64,000 nt of DNA from Zingiber officinale (Eukaryota; Streptophyta; Magnoliopsida; Zingiberales; Zingiberaceae), in the NCBI RefSeq assembly GCF_018446385.1, contig NC_055987.1, forward strand, positions 33,367,202 through 33,431,201. Direction: 5' to 3'. The notes beneath the pieces were generated by a model that made no database searches, was not told the origin of the DNA, and was given only the letters and a program-made list of their open reading frames with translations. The translations under genes were made by a program, and so were the position numbers. This document shows positions 40,095 to 52,099 of this stretch, piece by piece. Numbering within the stretch: position 1 is the stretch's first letter; every line of letters starts with the position of its first letter.

Positions 40095-41618
40095 TGATCC
40101 CGTCCGGAAGCTGAGTCGGGTGAAGGCGGGCCTTGTTGTGCGGAAAGTTGACTGAGAGTCGTAGAACTGTTCTATCTACCTGATACACCCCCCCCCCTTT
40201 GGAAAGGTTCACACAGGCGGTTGGCGACTAGAGATGATCAGGACGATGACGCTGTTGCCCTGCGCACACTCAGACGAATCCACCGGTCGTTAGAGACCAG
40301 AAATCAGGGGAAAAGTCCCCGGGTCAGGCCCTCCGACACTCAAGTCAGGTACTTTTCCCCCAGAAAATACAGAGAAAGGATGAAAAGTAGAGACTAGTGA
40401 GAAATGACGAGTGAGCGTACTTGCATAAGGGACAAGACATCCCTTTTTATACTGCAACGGGAGTTTCTGGGTCTGACGGGTGGCAGGGAATGTCAGCTGT
40501 CAGGCTTTGTCTGGCGGTGATTGACACGTGGCTTTTCTTGATAGGCTGGCGGTAAAACCGAAGGTGTATTGAGCTCCGATTGTTGGCATATTCCCTGACA
40601 CCTTGATTATTCTCTCTGACAAGCAGTTACGATTCATTAGCTGATTTGTCCTGTAGTGTCTGACCGATGAGCCTGCGTTTTGAGATCTGGGCTCGCCCTG
40701 CTTTTATATACTATTACCCTTGACTTGTATGCCTCGATCTGTGCTAAGCTTGTATCCAGATCTGCCTTTGTCATCTGCTGTCTCTGGCCTGCACATCTCG
40801 ATCTGCACCTTGGGTTTGTATCCAGACTTCTGCTCCTTGGCTTCAATGTCCCGATCTGCACTCTGGGTCTGTAGGTAGACCTCTGATCCTTGGCTTGGAT
40901 GTCTCGACCTGTACGCTGGGTCTATAAGCAGACCTCTAATCCTTGGCTTGGATGCCCCGACCTACACGCTGGGTCTGTAGGCAAACCTCTGATCCTTGGC
41001 TTGAATGTCCCGACCTGCACGCTGGGTCTGTAAGCAGACCTCTGATCCTTGGCTTGGATGTCCCGATTTGCACGCTGGATCTGTAAGCAGATCTGTGATT
41101 CTTGGCTTCAATGTCCCGACCTGAACGCTGGGTCTGTACCAAACCTGTTTGTTTGTAGTTTCCGTCTTTAGCTATACCTGGCCTGCGGGCTCGTTTATTA
41201 CTCACTGTCAGGGCTGGTCTTATAATCCCCTCCTTTGACCACCCTGTTCGCTGAGACTTTGACTTTGGCCACGTAAGCTGGACTTTTGACCTCCCTCTTG
41301 TCCTTGTCAGCCTGACTGCTGACGGACCACGACGACCTGACCTCTGACCTCCCTGACTTCCATGTCTGTTTGACTGCTGACCGGCCACGGGGGCTTGACT
41401 TTTGACCCTCCTGACCTCCATGTCAGCTTGACTGCTGACCGACCACGGAGGCTTGACTTTTGACCCTCCTGACCTCATGTTAGCTTGACTGCTGACCGAC
41501 CACGGAAGCTCGACTTTTGACCTTCCTGTCCTCCAGGTCAGCTTGACTTCTGACCCTCTTGTGGCCTTGACTCATAACCACATCATCCTATCAACCCCAC
41601 AAAACACGCATCGTATCA
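40095..41618 (-). repeat. 5' LTR of the gypsy element
   Basis: 1524 bp, partner of 16497-18009, with the same 53-bp array (about 40835-41140) and the same GACC-rich 57-bp repeats near 41290-41540. It has a ~26-bp insertion (40572-40600) relative to the left LTR. Confidence 0.92.
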
Positions 41619-41723
41619 ATATTATTATTTGTTACATTATATATATTTATTTATAGTTTTAGGGTAATTTGGTCATTTTCTCTTTTATGGTTTGAGTTTA
41701 GGGTTTTTTTTAATTAAACTATA

Positions 41724-43027
41724 TGATCCTATCCGAAAGTAAGTGAGTGAAAAATTGGGGAGGTGGTGATTTCGCTAACCGAATGTTGATTCCGCTTTGC
41801 TCTGCAAAACAAACGACATTAGTGCTGAGCCGATGAAGGGGTCCTCGGCGTTATCCCTCCGATGCTCAAGTCAGTTATTGGAATGTGGAGAAGAAGTGAA
41901 GTAATAGTAGAATTATGCACCCAAAAAATAGACCATGCGTACCTCCGTCGGTGATGGACCCCGCTTTATATAGAGTCCTAGTGGGCAAGTATAAGAGTGT
42001 CAATTCGAGTGGGTTGGGTCGGGTTGATTTTTTTTTTAAAACCCAATCCGAACTCGACCCGAACCCGAATTCAACCCGAAATCTCTAAACCCGACCAACC
42101 CGAACCCGACATGGAAAACTCGAAAACCCAATTCAAAATGACTTTTTTTTTACTATTTTTCCTATAATTCTTTATTTTTCTCCCAATACTCCATTATTAT
42201 TATACTAACATTGATCTTAATATACATAAAAATATCTTAATTTTCAAAATAAAATTTGATTTAACCCCAAAAAATTGAATAAACGCTATATTTGGGCTAA
42301 CCCGGGTTAACCCGAACCCGACCCGACCCAACCCGAAAATTTTCAACCTGAAAACCCTCCAACTCGAACCCGACCCGAACACGAAAATGCCCATCCTGAA
42401 CCTGATTTTTTTCGGGTCGACTCGGGTTGGATCATCGGGTCGGGTTCATTTTTGACACCCCCTAGGTGGCGTACACGCTCCTCGTGGGCACGTTCTCCTA
42501 TATGTTTGTAGTCACGTCCTCCAACACGTTCATGACCACCTTCTCCAATATATACGGGGTCACATCCTCCACTATATCCTATGAAAGGATGTCGCGAGGA
42601 CCACCGTCCTGTTGCTTGGATAAGTGGATCAGCCGCTCGCCCAGGACTGCGCTCTACCCATGGTCAGGTCCCACTATTTGGTCGAGCGGGTAGCCGCTCG
42701 GTTGGGAGTCCTCTGCTCTGTCAACTTTAGTTGCCATTTCGTGCGGTGTCTATGTAATAACCTGCCTTCCTCCTTTCGGACAACATGATCCGGTCTCCCT
42801 CAGCATCTCGATAATATGACTTGAGCGCCTGCCTATGGTATTCTCCCGAGCCGGAAGGAGTGTCCGCTCGGACATGCCCCCCGCTAATCGAGCCCTAGTT
42901 ATCCCGACCGACCATTGCATTTATCCTCCGTTTGGCTCTTTGACACTTGGGCATTGACCATCTGATTTTAACCTCCACCCTGGCGATTGATCCCATGCTA
43001 GGTGGGCCTCCTCTTATCGTTGCATCA
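41724..43027. mobile_element. Solo LTR inserted in the copia 5' LTR
   Basis: Starts TGATCCTATCCGAAAG and ends CGTTGCATCA; target duplication CTATA at 41719-41723 and 43028-43032. The copia LTR reads through perfectly when it is removed. The start resembles the gypsy LTR start (TGATCCCGTCCGGAAG), and both share CCTCCGA-GCTCAAGTCAG about 130-250 bp in, so it is probably from a related Tat family. No interior or second LTR is present. Confidence 0.85.
41997..42458. mobile_element. MITE-like insertion with GGGTT-rich ends (hAT-like)
   Basis: Short inverted ends GTGTCAA and TTGACAC enclose a 460-bp sequence with long inverted blocks: GGGTTGGGTCGGGTTG at the left and CCCGACCC/AACCCGAACCCGACC at the right, plus an AT-rich centre. 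Such elements are common in plants and are usually placed with hAT MITEs. The flanks CTAGTGGGC and CTAGGTGGC are similar but not a clean 8-bp duplication, so the ends are approximate. Confidence 0.5.
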
Positions 43028-43117
43028 CTATATAAAGGCCTTATATTCTGTATTTCCAATTATCAATTTTGGATTCAATAATATGCCTAGTTTTTTCTTT
43101 TCTTTTTAATTTCTACA

Positions 43118-43526
43118 TGGTATCAGAGCAAGGTTCTCTTTCTCGGACCTAATTTTTTCTATCGCCCCCTGTTATTGCTTCCTTTTGCAGCTATCGTTTC
43201 CTACTGCTATTGTCGATTTTCGACACCAACGATCTGTCCTGCCGATTTTTGCGCTGACGCTCTTTTTTGTCGATTTAGGCGCCGACGTCCTATGTTGCTA
43301 ATTTCGCTGCCGACACTCTTTTCTATCGATTTTGGTGTCGACTCCCTGTGTTATTGATTTTGGTATTGACGTCCTTTTCTACTAATTTCGACATCGATAC
43401 CCAGTGCTGTTGATTTCTATATTTGACATCCTTTTCTATCTCGAATTCTCTATGTGACCACGGGTCGCCCTAACACCATTTTTTTATGGATTATACAGAT
43501 GTGTATCCTTACAGTTTGGTTATTCT
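43118..43526 (+). pseudogene. Leader and start of copia gag, interrupted
   Basis: Follows the primer site. It includes a TTC/GAC-rich stretch with repeated CGATTT-GGCGCCGAC-type units and no clear Gag domain before the large insertion at 43527. It resumes at 55818. Confidence 0.4.
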
Positions 43527-46206
43527 TGTTGGTTGCTACTCGGAAAACCTAGAGGTTCCACTGTACAAAAATTTTGTACAAAGGTCTGAACCTTTTCCTA
43601 GCTACCATGTGTTCTTTTAAATTAAATTTTGGATCGCCTGCGGAACTTAACACGTTTGATCCAAAACTTAATCTATTCGTTCTTTTAGGTTTTGACTTGG
43701 GTCTCCTGCGGAACTTAACACGTTCAACCCAAATCACCTTAAGTTATTAATTTCATTAAATATTAATTTCCATAATTGGTTCCCAGTACTGACGTGGCGA
43801 GGCACATGACCTTCTTGGATATGGGAGCAACCACCACCGACTAGACAAAACCTTTTATGGAAAGCTAATATTTAATTTCCTAAAATAACTTTAGGTTAAC
43901 TGAAAAGAACAATCAAATCACAAGGGAAAAAAAAATAAAAGAACACAACATCGAAAAACATATTCGAAATACTAGAATCGCATGCCTCTTGTATTTGGTA
44001 TTACTTCCAAAAATAACTAGTATGATGCGGAAAGAAAAATTATTAGTTATACATTTTAGAAAGACCTCTTGATCTTCTACCGTATTCCTTTTCTAACCTC
44101 GGACGTTGTGTGGGCAACGATCTTCCGAGATGAGAAACCACCAAAGCACCTTCTTTTCCTTTCTTCAAATTTCGGCCAAGCACAAAGCTTCCAAAAGATG
44201 AAGATCTTTTCCACCAACCAAGCTCCAAGGGATGTAAGCTTTCTCTCCTTCTTCCTCAAGCTAGATCCAGCCACCAATTAAAACTCCATGAGCATGAAGA
44301 GGTTCGGCCACAAAGAGAAGAAGAAGAGAAGAAGAAAGGGTCGGCCACACCACCAAAGAAAAGAGGGAGAAAAATAGAATAGAGTCCTTAGCCTTGAAGC
44401 CTCCTCTACCCCCTCTTTTATAATTCTTGGTCTTGGCAAATAAGGAAAATTTAATAAAAACTTCCTTAATTCTTTTGGCATTGAAAAGGAAAATTTATTT
44501 AATTAAAAACAATTTTTCTTTTTAATTTTGCAATGGCCGGCCACACCAAGAAATCTCCAAGTAAATAAAATTTTAAACACCAATTAAAACTTCCTTATTT
44601 GCTTCCAGAAATTTATAAAAATTTCTCAATAATTTTTATCCCTTCATGATTGGTTTATAAAAAAGAAATTTAATAAATTAAAATCTTTCTTTTAAACATG
44701 TGGATAAAAAGAAAGTTATCTCTATAAATTAAAATCTCTTTTAATCTACAAATAAGGAAAGATATCAAATCTTTTCTTAATCTTTTGTAGAAACTTATAA
44801 AAGAGAATATTTAATTTTAAACTCTCTTTTAAATCATGAACATGATTAAAAAGGAAAGTTTTCTTAAAATTTAAAATCCTCCTTTAATCAACAAATAAGG
44901 AAAGATTTCAAATTTTAAACTCTCTTTTAAACATGTAGATGATTTACAAATAAGGAAAGTTTTTTACCAAAAATTAAAACCATCCTTTTAAACTACAAAT
45001 AAGGAAAGAGATTAATCTCTTCTCTTAATCTTTTGTAGAAATTTATAAAAGGAAATTTTTAATTTTTAAACTTTCTTTTAAAATCATGATATCCACATAA
45101 GAAATAATTTTAATAAAAATCCTTTTTAATATTCTAGTGGTCGGCTACCTAAGCTTGGGACCCAAACTTTGGCCGGCCACCTACATGGCTCATCCACTTG
45201 GTCTTGGCTGGCCCTAGCTTGGGTTCCAAGCTAGCTTGGCCAGCACCATTGGATGGGTAAGAAGGTGGGTATGCGGTGGGTATAAATCTCTATATACTAG
45301 AGGCTACGATAGGGACCGAGAGGAGGAATTGGTTTTGGTATCCTGATAAAATTAAGCATCCCGTGCTCGCCCCGAACACACAACTTAATTTTATCAATAA
45401 TAATTCATTCCACTAGAGAACTATTATTGATCTACCGCACCAATCCCAAATTACATTTTGGGCTCCTTCTTATTATGAGTGTGTTAGTCTCCCTATGTTT
45501 AAGATAACAAATGTCCACTAATTAAGTAAGTTACTGACAACTCACTTAATTAATATCTAGCTCCAAGAGTAGTACCACTCAACTTCATTGTCATGTCGGA
45601 CTAAGTCCACCTGCAGGGTTTAACATGACAATCCTTATGAGCTCCTCTTGGAGACATTCTCAACCTAGATTACTAGGACACAGTTTCCTTCTATAATCAA
45701 CAACACACACTATAAGTGATATCATTTCCCAACTTATCGGGCTTATTGATTTATCGAACTAAATCTCACCTATTGATAAATTAAAGAAATAAATATCAAA
45801 TATATGTGCTTGTTATTATATTAGGATTAAGAGCACACACTTCCATAATAACTGAGGTCTTTGTTCCTTCATAAAGTCAGTATAAAAGGAACGACCTCAA
45901 ATGGTCCTACTCAATACACTCTAAGTGTACTAGTGTAATTATATAGTTAAGATAAACTAATACTTAATTACACTACGACCTTCCAATGGTTTGTTCCTTT
46001 CCATCTTGGTCGTGAACTACTGTTTATAATTTATAAGGTACTAATAACATGATCTTCTGTGTGTGACACCACACACCATGTTATCTACAATATAAATTAA
46101 TTGAACAACTACATTTATCACAAATGTAGACATTTGACCAATGTGATTCTTATTTCTAGATAAATATTTTATACCAAAAGCTAGGCTTTTAGTATACATT
46201 CCAGCA
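43527..46206 (-). repeat. 3' LTR of the long-LTR copia element
   Basis: Contains a very AT-rich middle (44440-45150) of repeated TAAGGAAAG/TTTAAAATC units and a conserved outer part. It ends TTCCAGCA on the plus strand, where its partner ends TTCTAACA. Short open frames inside it (for example 43549-43737) are preserved in both LTRs simply because the LTRs are copies. Confidence 0.9.
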
Positions 46207-49030
46207 ATCTCCCACTTATACTAAAAGACTAAGCTGTCATATCTGCTGCCATACATCTGATTCCCATGCCTTTCAAAAAGCTCTTGCCTTAAGGACCTTA
46301 GGTTATCATCTAATGCAATCTAGGCGGCAACAACTTCTCCTCGTTATACAATTTCTCGTATTGGGTAGTACTTGCGCTCTATTGTCTTTACTTGCCTTAT
46401 AGACTCATGGTTTCTTCGAGTTTGCTACTGCACCATTATTATTACAATAAATTGTAATAATCTTTGGACAAACTAGAAATCATATCTAAGTCTATCTTGA
46501 GGTTATTAAGTCATTCAGCTTTTATGATTACCTCAGAGGCTTGCCATATACTCAGCTTCTATGGTGGAGTCCATAAAAACACCTATGCTTATCACTCTTC
46601 CATAGTTATGACTTTACCTCCTAAAGTAAACAAAAAAAACCCCGAGGTCGACTTATTATTGTCCCTATTCGATTGGAAGTCAAAATCCGTGCAACCCACA
46701 GGAACCAAATTAACTGCCTTGTAAGCTAGCATATAATCTCTAGTGCCTCTAAGGTACTTTAATATATGCTTTACTGCAGTCCAATGTCCTTGTCTAGGGT
46801 TACTTTGATATCTGCTAACTATGCCCTTGGCAAAATAGATTTCTGATCTCGTGCGTAGCATACATTAGGCTTCCGACAGCCGAAGCATAAAGAACTGCCT
46901 TTATTTCCTTTATCTCCTTTGATGTCTACGGAGACATATCTTTAGATAAAGTTATTCCATGCTAAAAAGGTAAGAAACCTTTCTTAGAATTTTGCATGCT
47001 TAAAACGAGCAAGGATTTTTCCGATGCATGAAGCTTGGGATAAGTAAAATATTTTTTTCTTGCGATCCCTTATTACTTTGATCTCAAGAATATATACATT
47101 CTCCCAAGTCCTTTATATCGAATTGTTTGGACAACCATACCCTTACTTCTGACAACATTTTGATATTATTTCCAACTACCAAAAATGTTATCTACGTATA
47201 GTACAAGAAATACCACCATGTTTCCATCACACCTTTTGTATACACAAGAGTTATCCGGTTACTAAATAAATCCATAGGTCTGGATTACTTTGATAAACCA
47301 GATGTTCCAAGACCTTGAAGCTTTGCCTCAGTCCATAGACTGATTGAGCTTGCATGCAAGATGCTCTTAGCCCTTTGCAATGAACCCTTCTGGTTGCTTT
47401 ATATGGATGCTTTCTTCAAGACTTCCATTAAGGAATGCTATCTTGACATCCACTTGCCAAATAGATAAAAGAATCTGGATAGACTTAAGCATAACTACCA
47501 GTGAAAAAGTTTCCTTTTTCATCTAGCTTTGCTTTTGAAAGTTTCTTCCTTCCTGTCTATCCCTCTTTTCCTATTATAGACCTTTTTACACCCAAAGGCT
47601 TTTACACCATTTGGTGGTTCTACAAGCTTCCAGATTTTATTAGAATACATATATTCTAATTCTGTTATTCATTATTCTTTGCCAAGATGTTGCATCTTTA
47701 TCTTGGAGTGCTTCGTCATATGTCCGGAGATCAAGTTCATGTCCTCCAGGGATCGAGTCCAAAAACTCTCCCAAAACATGAATCCTTTTAGGTTGCCTAA
47801 CAACCCTCCCACTACGACAAGACACTTTCTGCAATTGTGTATCATTTGTGATACGTGTTGCAGTTTCCTTGTGGTATCTCATCTTGTACAGTTGGTACTA
47901 GATTAGACATGTCTTTTATTATTTCCGTAAGAACAAATTTACTTATGGGCACGTGGTTTATTACATAGTCCTTTTCTAAAATCGATCATTGATGCTAACA
48001 ATGACCTTCTGATTTTTAAGACTATAAACTTACTTTCATTTCTCTAGGATAACCCACAAACAAGTGAATTCTTGTCTAACTTATCATTGTCTCTCTTCTG
48101 CATATGTGCTGGACTACCCGAATCCGAATATGCCTCGAAATAGGCTTACGCCTATTCAGCAATTCTATATGAGTAGAGAGTTCTGACTTTAGAAAATACT
48201 ATATTCACTTCCGTTTCCAGAGTATATCCTAAAAATGATTTTGGTAATATTCTAAATAACTCATCAATCTACTTATTTCCATAAGAGTCCTATACCTTCC
48301 TTTTTCTACACCATTCTGTTGGGGTGTACCAGGTGCAGTTAGTTGGGATTGAATCCCTGCTTCTAATAAGTGACTCCTAAATTCTCCCAAGAGTTACTTG
48401 CCACTACGATTTTACCATAGTGACTTTTACTTTAACATTTCTCTGCATCAGCCTTGTACTCTTTGAACTAATCAAAGTACTTAGTCTTGCGGTACATTAA
48501 GTAAATTTATTTGTATCTTGAATAGTTGTCTATAAAATAGACGAAATATTCAATACTACCTCTTGTCTGGATAGTCATAGGATCACACAAATCAGAATGA
48601 ACCAATTTCAACATATCTTTGACTCCATACCCCTTAGACTTAAAAGCTTCTTGGTTATTTTTCCTTCCAAGTAAGACTCGCAGGTTGGAAAGATTTCCAC
48701 TACTAATGAACCCAAAAGTTCATCAGCTACCAATGAATCCTTCTCAAGTTAATATAACCTAGCTTTAGATGCCAAAGATATAATTGGTTCATTTCCGAAG
48801 GTTACTTTCTCTTAAAGTTAGAAGATATGTTACTAATTTCCATTTGTTGCATCATGAGAGTTATTGGATTTATAAATTGTCAACCAACGTACCAGAATAG
48901 ATAACTTCCCTCTTTTTCTTAATAACAACTTTGTTATTAAAAGAGACAGAATATCAAGTTCTTTAAATAGTTTAGAAACTGAAAACTAGTTCTTTCTAAA
49001 CTTGGTGCGTAAAGACAATTACTCAAAAAT
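46207..49030 (-). pseudogene. Remnant of copia pol (integrase, RT, RNase H)
   Basis: Pieces readable on the minus strand: a late RT/RNase H segment at 46861-46592 with HWTAVKHILKYLRGTRDYML and STSGFFLFTLGG; an RT piece near 47370-47290 reading like ...GKASRSWNIWF; the region before RT at 47882-47640 with GRVVRQPKRI; and an integrase piece at 48390-48311 ending LTAPGTPQQNG. Stops and shifts between pieces are numerous, and the order on the minus strand (INT, RT, RH) is the Ty1/copia order. Confidence 0.8.
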
Positions 49031-49735
49031 CACTACAAGAAAATTGGGATTTTACAACACTTAAAAGACAACGCTTTTTAAAAAACGCGTTGTTTTTTTC
49101 TTTTTAACAATGCTTTTAGTGAAAAACGTTGTCTATTTCTTTATTTTCTTACTAATAGACAACGCTTTTTTAAAAACTGTTGTCTATTAGTGATTTTTAT
49201 GGGTCAAACACAACGCTTTTTAAAAAGCGTTGTTTATTATCAAGCCCTCATCTAAATCTAGGAGAATCTAAACCGTTGGATGCAACTAAGGAGTAGAAAA
49301 GACCTAGGTTTCACTTTGGCACCCACCTTTCACCCGAATCTCTCCTACCAACTCACGCATAGTCTTCTCCTCCCTCTCCCCTCTCCGCGAATCTCTCCTT
49401 CGAACTCCTCTCCGTCCAACCTCTCTTCCACAAACCCCTCTCCACGAATCTCTCCTCTGAACACCTTCAAACAGTGAGCTTTTTTAGCACCAGTCGTGCC
49501 TTGCCTTGAAAGCCTTCACTGCCGCTCGAAGTGAGCAGTAATACGATGTCGATCTCAACCTCTACGCGTCTCCACCTTGTCCAGGTGCGGATCGCGGCAG
49601 GAGATCGATACCTTGGTTACTGATCTAATGGAGGAAGGATGACTCTCCACGGAGACCTCCAAGGGGGTTCCCTAATGGCCGATTGATGGCGAGGAGGAGA
49701 GCTAATCGGCGAGCCGATCAGCGGTGGTGTAGAAG

Positions 49736-49879
49736 GTCAAGATTGGATTTTACTTCGCCGTGTGGTGAGCGCTGAACGTGGTGTTCAACATCTACAACAA
49801 GAAGTTTCTTAACGTCTTCCCCTAGCCTTGGCTGACCTCCACACTCCCCCTTGCTGCCGGCTAGCTCCCTCATGTTTTA
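49736..49879 (+). pseudogene. Captured glucose-6-phosphate/phosphate translocator fragment
   Basis: Reads KIGFYFAVW, stop, ALNVVFNIYNKKFLNVFP, stop, PWLTSTLPLAAG, stop. This is the first transmembrane part of plastid GPT-type translocators of the triose-phosphate translocator family. The stops stand where W, Y and S are expected. At least three inactivating changes in about 45 codons show no selection on the protein. Confidence 0.75.
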
Positions 49880-49900
49880 GGTCAAGTTTGATTTAACCTC

Positions 49901-50086
49901 TTCAAAGAACATGTTGAAATGACAAAAAAGATTTGTGGCAATGCAAATGTCCGTTACGCATGGCTTGCTTCCTCCAAGGATGCGGTGGATGAGATGATGT
50001 CTCATGGGGTTCTGAAGCAACCTGTGCAGAAATGACTTTATGGAAATGGACTTCATCTTGCCCTTACAAATTGCTCTGATATCTGG
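49901..50086 (+). pseudogene. Captured RCD1/SRO-type PARP-like fragment
   Basis: Reads FKEHVEMTKKI, GNANVRYAWLASSKDA, VDEMMSHGVL, a TGA, then LYGNGLHLALTNCSDIW. The pattern of a residue run ...YAW-A-SKDA---M--HG followed by YG-G-HL is that of the PARP-like domain of plant RCD1/SRO stress regulators. It lies only about 20 bp from the translocator fragment. One stop codon is visible. Confidence 0.6.
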
Positions 50087-51594
50087 TAATGCTTCAAATA
50101 CGACTACATTCTTCATGTTTTTTTATCTTGAGGATTAACACTAATTTCTCTTTGTAAAAGCTGCCAACCATTTCTTAGTGTATCACCAAGTGCTTCCTCT
50201 ATTTAGATTTTTTCTTTAATAATAGCCCATTGTGAACAATAGCTCACAAAATCAATTTCTTCGAATGCTTGTTCCTCAGCATTGCGTAAGCTTTGTGAAG
50301 ATGCTTCGGCAGTTATGCAGGATCTATAAAATCTTGAAGTTTTGATCTGGATAGGCGAGGTAACAAAATACTATAGATGTAGTTGTAATACATGCAATTT
50401 AAGGTGCAACAAGAAACTGCATGATCTATAGCTTGAAATTTTTGTCTGATGCTGATATCCATCTACAGCCAAAAATGTATTCATGCCACCATACAGTGTT
50501 TTGATAATAAGCAATGAGGATTACCATCCTTGTTCAGAAATGATTGTAAGTTGTAACTGAATTAACATCCGCTATTGCTAGTTCAGGCCATGTTGCCAAG
50601 AAACTTCCAATGTATCTCTAGTATTCACTGTTTTACAGTATGTAGTCTGTTTGAATAGTTTTTTCCACCATTAAGTTTAAGTTCTTTATCAGTATTTGAT
50701 TGTAGATGTTGAATGGCCATCTTGTTCTCTGCTGTGAAAGATTTATTGTTGTTAATTTTATAGCAGTACCATATACTTGGGTTCTGCATGATCTGAATGT
50801 ATCTATGTTATATTCCTTTCACATGAAAATTGGCTACAGTGGCAATGTAAGAATGTGCTATACAGACAGATCCTGTTTTTTTTCCCCTCCTCTAAATGAG
50901 TATGAAATGATGAGATGCTATGCTTTTACTGCAATTTCCTATTAGTTTTAAATCCTTTAAGACACAAAAGCTACACTTTTACTGATCTTCACATAGATTA
51001 GAATATTTCAATGAATCAAAATCGAACTTGATAGCAGGAAACAATTTATTTTGTCAATCCCCAGAACTTGATAGTAGGAAACAATTTATTTTGTCAATTG
51101 TGGCATTATAACTTGATAAAGTTTGTTGGTATCTTCTAGATAGATAGAACCAATTACCCAAAAAGTGAAATTGTGGTTTTCTGTCTTCTAATCCTGTTGT
51201 TATAGGGAAACTGCATGAAAAAATAGATTTCACCGATTACCCAAAAAGTACTATCTTCTAGATAGATAGAACCATTGAAAAATTGTAGGCCTGTAAAAAT
51301 GCTGAAATATCACTTTCATAGTTGTACATGTATTGATGAAACCATCCTCCTAAAGCCTTTATGAATATTTCAGAAGGGGGAGACCATCTGTCTTGTAAGC
51401 TATATGATCATCCAATGCTTATAAGTCCAAGATTATAAGGCATGTAAACAATCAAGAGCGTTTATCTAAAATATTGGAAGATGTTTAGAAGCTTTCTATT
51501 TTTTAAATTTTTATGTATTTGGGCAATCTTGGTGTTTTCTTCAGAAATTGATATTGATTGGTTATTTTTTTGTGTAACTTCTTTTCATATCTAG

Positions 51595-51744
51595 GACTTG
51601 GAGAAATGGAATCTTTCATATGAAGAGGAAGAGGAAATTGTTTGTGCAATAACTCTTACACTCAATACAATTGTTAACAAGGAGCTGAAGAAGAGTTCAC
51701 TGTCTAGATTACTTTCTTCTAGATACAAAGCCATTGAGAAACTT
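51595..51744 (+). pseudogene. Intact-looking captured exon, family unknown
   Basis: Exactly 50 codons between a CTAG acceptor and a GTATGT donor, starting [14 protein letters not shown] and including [20 protein letters not shown]. No stop. I do not recognise the family. Clean splice borders and phase 0 at both ends suggest it came from a host gene and was captured recently, or that it still belongs to a spliced transcript. Confidence 0.4.
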
Positions 51745-52026
51745 GTATGTTATTTAGCTTGCATTTTTAAATTGTAAAGAAAGTGAATCTCATGCTTTCT
51801 AGAATTCTAGTTCATTCGACAGCATTTTTAAATTACATGTACCTCTCAATGATTATGTAGGATGTTTAGTAGAAGATCGATGTTGAGGAATTGTTATACA
51901 TGATCACATGGATAATTACACACTTTATGATATCTATATTATATATAATATTGTCAATATTGGTTACATTGCTGTGACATCCATCGTTTATATATTGTTT
52001 ATACTTTACAGACGCTGCACAGGAAA

Positions 52027-52063
52027 TTTTGTTTTTGTTTTTGTTTTTGTTTTTGTTTTTGTT
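52027..52063. repeat. (GTTTTT)n microsatellite
   Basis: About six perfect GTTTTT units. The short frame across it reading VFVFVFVF is an artefact. Confidence 0.9.
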
Positions 52064-52099
52064 GATCCAAATTCAACATTTGTAAAAGGAGGGTTTTAA

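Larger units (their letters stand above)
16497..41618 (-). mobile_element. Tat-type Ty3/gypsy LTR retrotransposon with nested insertion
   Basis: Starts TGATCCCG and ends GCATCGTATCA, with target duplication ATATT at 16492-16496 and 41619-41623. LTRs are 16497-18009 and 40095-41618. The coding strand is minus, so the right LTR is the 5' LTR. Order along the minus strand: LTR, primer site, gag, protease, (nested element), RT, RNase H, second RNase H, integrase, a 10-kb 3' region with antisense ORFs and a tandem array, purine tract, LTR. A second RNase H before integrase and no chromodomain are marks of the Tat lineage. The coding region has frameshifts and stops, so this copy is inactive. Without the nested 6.5-kb insert it would be about 18.6 kb, large but within Tat-lineage range. 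Confidence 0.92.
49031..52090 (+). mobile_element. CACTA-type transposon carrying host gene fragments (right end not found)
   Basis: Begins CACTACAAGAAAA, the plant CACTA end, preceded by AAT. Subterminal repeats follow as several ACAACGCTTTTT / AAAAAGCGTTGT pairs, one a perfect 24-bp palindrome at 49210-49233. The matching right end (TTCTTGTAGTG) was not found, so it is truncated or mutated; 52090 is a rough limit where leader-like sequence of the host copia element seems to resume. No transposase is seen. It holds at least two recognisable host gene fragments in the + direction and one intact-looking exon. Confidence 0.65.

Noticed and set aside
43549-44481. Open frames conserved between 43549-44481 and 53144-54103
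   Set aside because: Conservation only reflects that these are the two LTRs of one element.
51908-52099. Frame with repeated VF dipeptides
   Set aside because: Translation of a GTTTTT microsatellite.
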